Source: Acidobacteriaceae bacterium | Lineage (GTDB): Bacteria > Acidobacteriota > Terriglobia > Terriglobales > Acidobacteriaceae | Direction: 5' to 3' | Assembly: GCA_003156235.1 (NCBI GenBank) | Contig: PMGP01000425.1 | Span: 4,058 to 25,255, forward strand | Length of the DNA: 21,198 nucleotides | Shown: positions 20,099 through 21,198 of the stretch, piece by piece | Numbering within the stretch: the stretch's first letter is position 1 | Layout of the letters: each line of letters starts with the position of its first letter | Made by a program: the position numbers and the translations under genes | Notes under the pieces: model-generated | What the model saw: only the letters and a program-made list of their open reading frames with translations | What the model was told of the DNA's origin: nothing | The model's database searches: none

Positions 20099-20287
20099 AT
20101 GCCAAATCCGAAAAGGCGCCACTCGACGCGCCGCACCGCACTTCGCCGCTCGCACGACTTTTTGACCGCCGTGGGCGTCTCCGAGTGCCCCACCTGCCAC
20201 GAGAAGAAGCTGCCCCATCGCGCCTGCCCCAAGTGCGGCGAGTACAAGGGGCGCGCCGTGCTCGATGTCAAGGAAGAAGCCAAGTAA
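20099..20287 (+). CDS. rpmF: 50S ribosomal protein L32
   Basis: This 62-residue protein is a structural component of the large ribosomal subunit. It begins MPNPKRRHSTRRTALRRSHD, a classic L32 N-terminus, and has the four-cysteine zinc ribbon C30-x2-C33 and C43-x2-C46 (the C+ form). AAAGGA (20084-20089) lies nine bases before the ATG. The 147-base spacer from yceD contains a small GGCC-GGCC hairpin (20038-20052) and a CCGG-CCGG repeat. plsX begins 12 bases after the stop, so the two are probably co-transcribed. Confidence 0.97.
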   Translation: MPNPKRRHSTRRTALRRSHDFLTAVGVSECPTCHEKKLPHRACPKCGEYKGRAVLDVKEEAK

Positions 20288-20299
20288 TTTTCCTCGCCC

Positions 20300-21198
20300 A
20301 TGCTCATCGATATTGCGCTTGATGCCGTAGGCACCGATAAAGCTCCCGAGGCGGAGATTCGCGGGGCCATCCTCGCCTGCAAAGCTCTGCCGGTACGCGT
20401 CCACCTGGTGGGGCCGGAGGCGGAGCTGCACGACCTTCTCGATGATCTGCTGGAAAACGAAGATCTGCCCATCGTCATTCACCACGCCTCGGAACGCATC
20501 GGCATGGAGGAAAAGGCGGCACAGGCGGTGCGCACCAAGAAGGACAGCTCCATCCGCGTGGGGCTCAAGCTGGTGCGCGAAGGCGTGGCGGCGGGTTTTG
20601 TGACCGCCGGCAACACCGGCGCGGCCATGGCCACGGCCAAGATGGTGCTGGGAGCGCTGCCCGGAGTGGATCGTCCGGCTCTGGCGAGCCCCATGCCCAG
20701 CTCCAAGGGCAACCCCTGCGTGCTGCTGGATGTGGGCGCCAACGTGGATTGCAAGGCCTCCAATCTCGCCCAATTTGCCGTGATGGGCGAAATCTATGCC
20801 CGTAGCGTGCTCAAGATCGAGTCGCCGCGCGTGGGCCTGCTCTCCATCGGCGAAGAGGAGACCAAGGGCAACGAACTGACCCACGAAGCCTTTCCGCTGC
20901 TCAAGGCGCTGCCCATTCGTTTTGTGGGCAACGTGGAGGGGCGCGATATATTCAGCGGCCAGGCCGACGTGATTGTCTGCGATGGCTTTGTGGGCAACGT
21001 GGCTCTCAAGACCAGCGAGGGCGTGGGCCGCTTTGTGCGCGAGGTGCTGCGCGAGTCGTTGAAACGCACCGTCACCGCCCAGGTGGGAGCGCTGCTGTCG
21101 CGCCGCGCCTTCAACGAATTCCGCCATCGGCTGGACTATCGAGAATATGGAGGCGCGCCGCTGCTGGGCGTGCGCGGAGTGTGCATCATCGGCCACGG
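20300..21198 (+). CDS. plsX: Phosphate acyltransferase PlsX, cut by window end
   Basis: PlsX converts acyl-ACP and phosphate to acyl-phosphate, the first step of phospholipid synthesis with PlsY. The frame is open from the ATG at 20300 to the end of the window, 299 residues, about 40 short of the usual 330-350. The N-terminus IALDAVGTDKAPE corresponds to the conserved DAMGGDHAP block, with Val for Met. Further PlsX blocks include VTAGNTGAAMATAKMVLG, LLDVGANVDCKASNLAQFA, SIGEEETKGNELT, VEGRDIF, VIVCDGFVGNVALKTSEGV and YGGAPLLGVRG. No Shine-Dalgarno sequence lies in the 12-base gap after rpmF, which suggests coupled translation. Confidence 0.96.
   Translation, partial: MLIDIALDAVGTDKAPEAEIRGAILACKALPVRVHLVGPEAELHDLLDDLLENEDLPIVIHHASERIGMEEKAAQAVRTKKDSSIRVGLKLVREGVAAGFVTAGNTGAAMATAKMVLGALPGVDRPALASPMPSSKGNPCVLLDVGANVDCKASNLAQFAVMGEIYARSVLKIESPRVGLLSIGEEETKGNELTHEAFPLLKALPIRFVGNVEGRDIFSGQADVIVCDGFVGNVALKTSEGVGRFVREVLRESLKRTVTAQVGALLSRRAFNEFRHRLDYREYGGAPLLGVRGVCIIGH

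Noticed and set aside
19988..21196. 402-codon open frame on the - strand
   Set aside because: Antisense shadow of rpmF and plsX, both clearly recognisable on the + strand.

Overview
The window (about 21.2 kb, GC-rich) reads as a chromosomal segment of a Gram-negative bacterium, most likely an Acidobacteriota (Terriglobia-type) genome. The reasons are an LPS-type outer membrane (LptD, AsmA-like protein), the yceD-rpmF-plsX cluster, exported TPR-type proteins of an acidobacterial style, and an intergenic palindromic element (GGGGCTAAAGCCC ... GGCACGACT-AGTCGTGCC) that I associate with acidobacterial genomes. The taxonomic call is inference; no rRNA gene is present.

Layout. 1-1823: an ECF sigma factor overlapping its membrane anti-sigma factor, behind a long leader with sigma54-like and RpoE-like promoter candidates. 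The anti-sigma factor carries a TonB-C-like domain on its extracytoplasmic side. 1969-3487: a 52-residue exported or membrane peptide followed by two membrane proteins of unknown function. 3525-3650: palindromic repeats. 3753-5609: a large exported protein with a degenerate zincin-like motif and TPR-like C-terminal repeats. 5736-11049: rnc, two tandem signal peptidase I genes, and an AsmA-family gene, all on the + strand. Both spacers after the signal peptidase genes are built from inverted arrays of 7-bp tandem repeats. 11094-12500: an IS110-family element with a frameshifted transposase and a structured 5' region that may be a bridge RNA. It lies between the convergent ends of asmA and lptD. 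12588-15182: lptD (- strand). 15183-15983: no gene, but a 129-bp MITE with terminal inverted repeats and a CTAA target duplication, then the terminator of the next gene. 15984-17693: a methyl-accepting chemotaxis protein with a FliA-type promoter. 17863-18366: a GNAT acetyltransferase. 18399-19187: a small gene followed by a frameshifted PARP/ART-like gene, together looking like a toxin-antitoxin-type pair in a locally AT-richer patch. 19362-21198: yceD, rpmF and plsX (cut by the window end), with a promoter placed so that yceD may be leaderless.

How it fits together. rnc, the two signal peptidases, the AsmA-like protein and LptD serve RNA processing, protein export and outer-membrane assembly. 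yceD, rpmF and plsX link ribosome assembly with phospholipid synthesis. Three parts look accessory: the IS110 element, the MITE and the ART-like pair. Two disrupted genes each differ from an intact frame by one base in a homopolymer run, so either real decay or sequencing error is possible.
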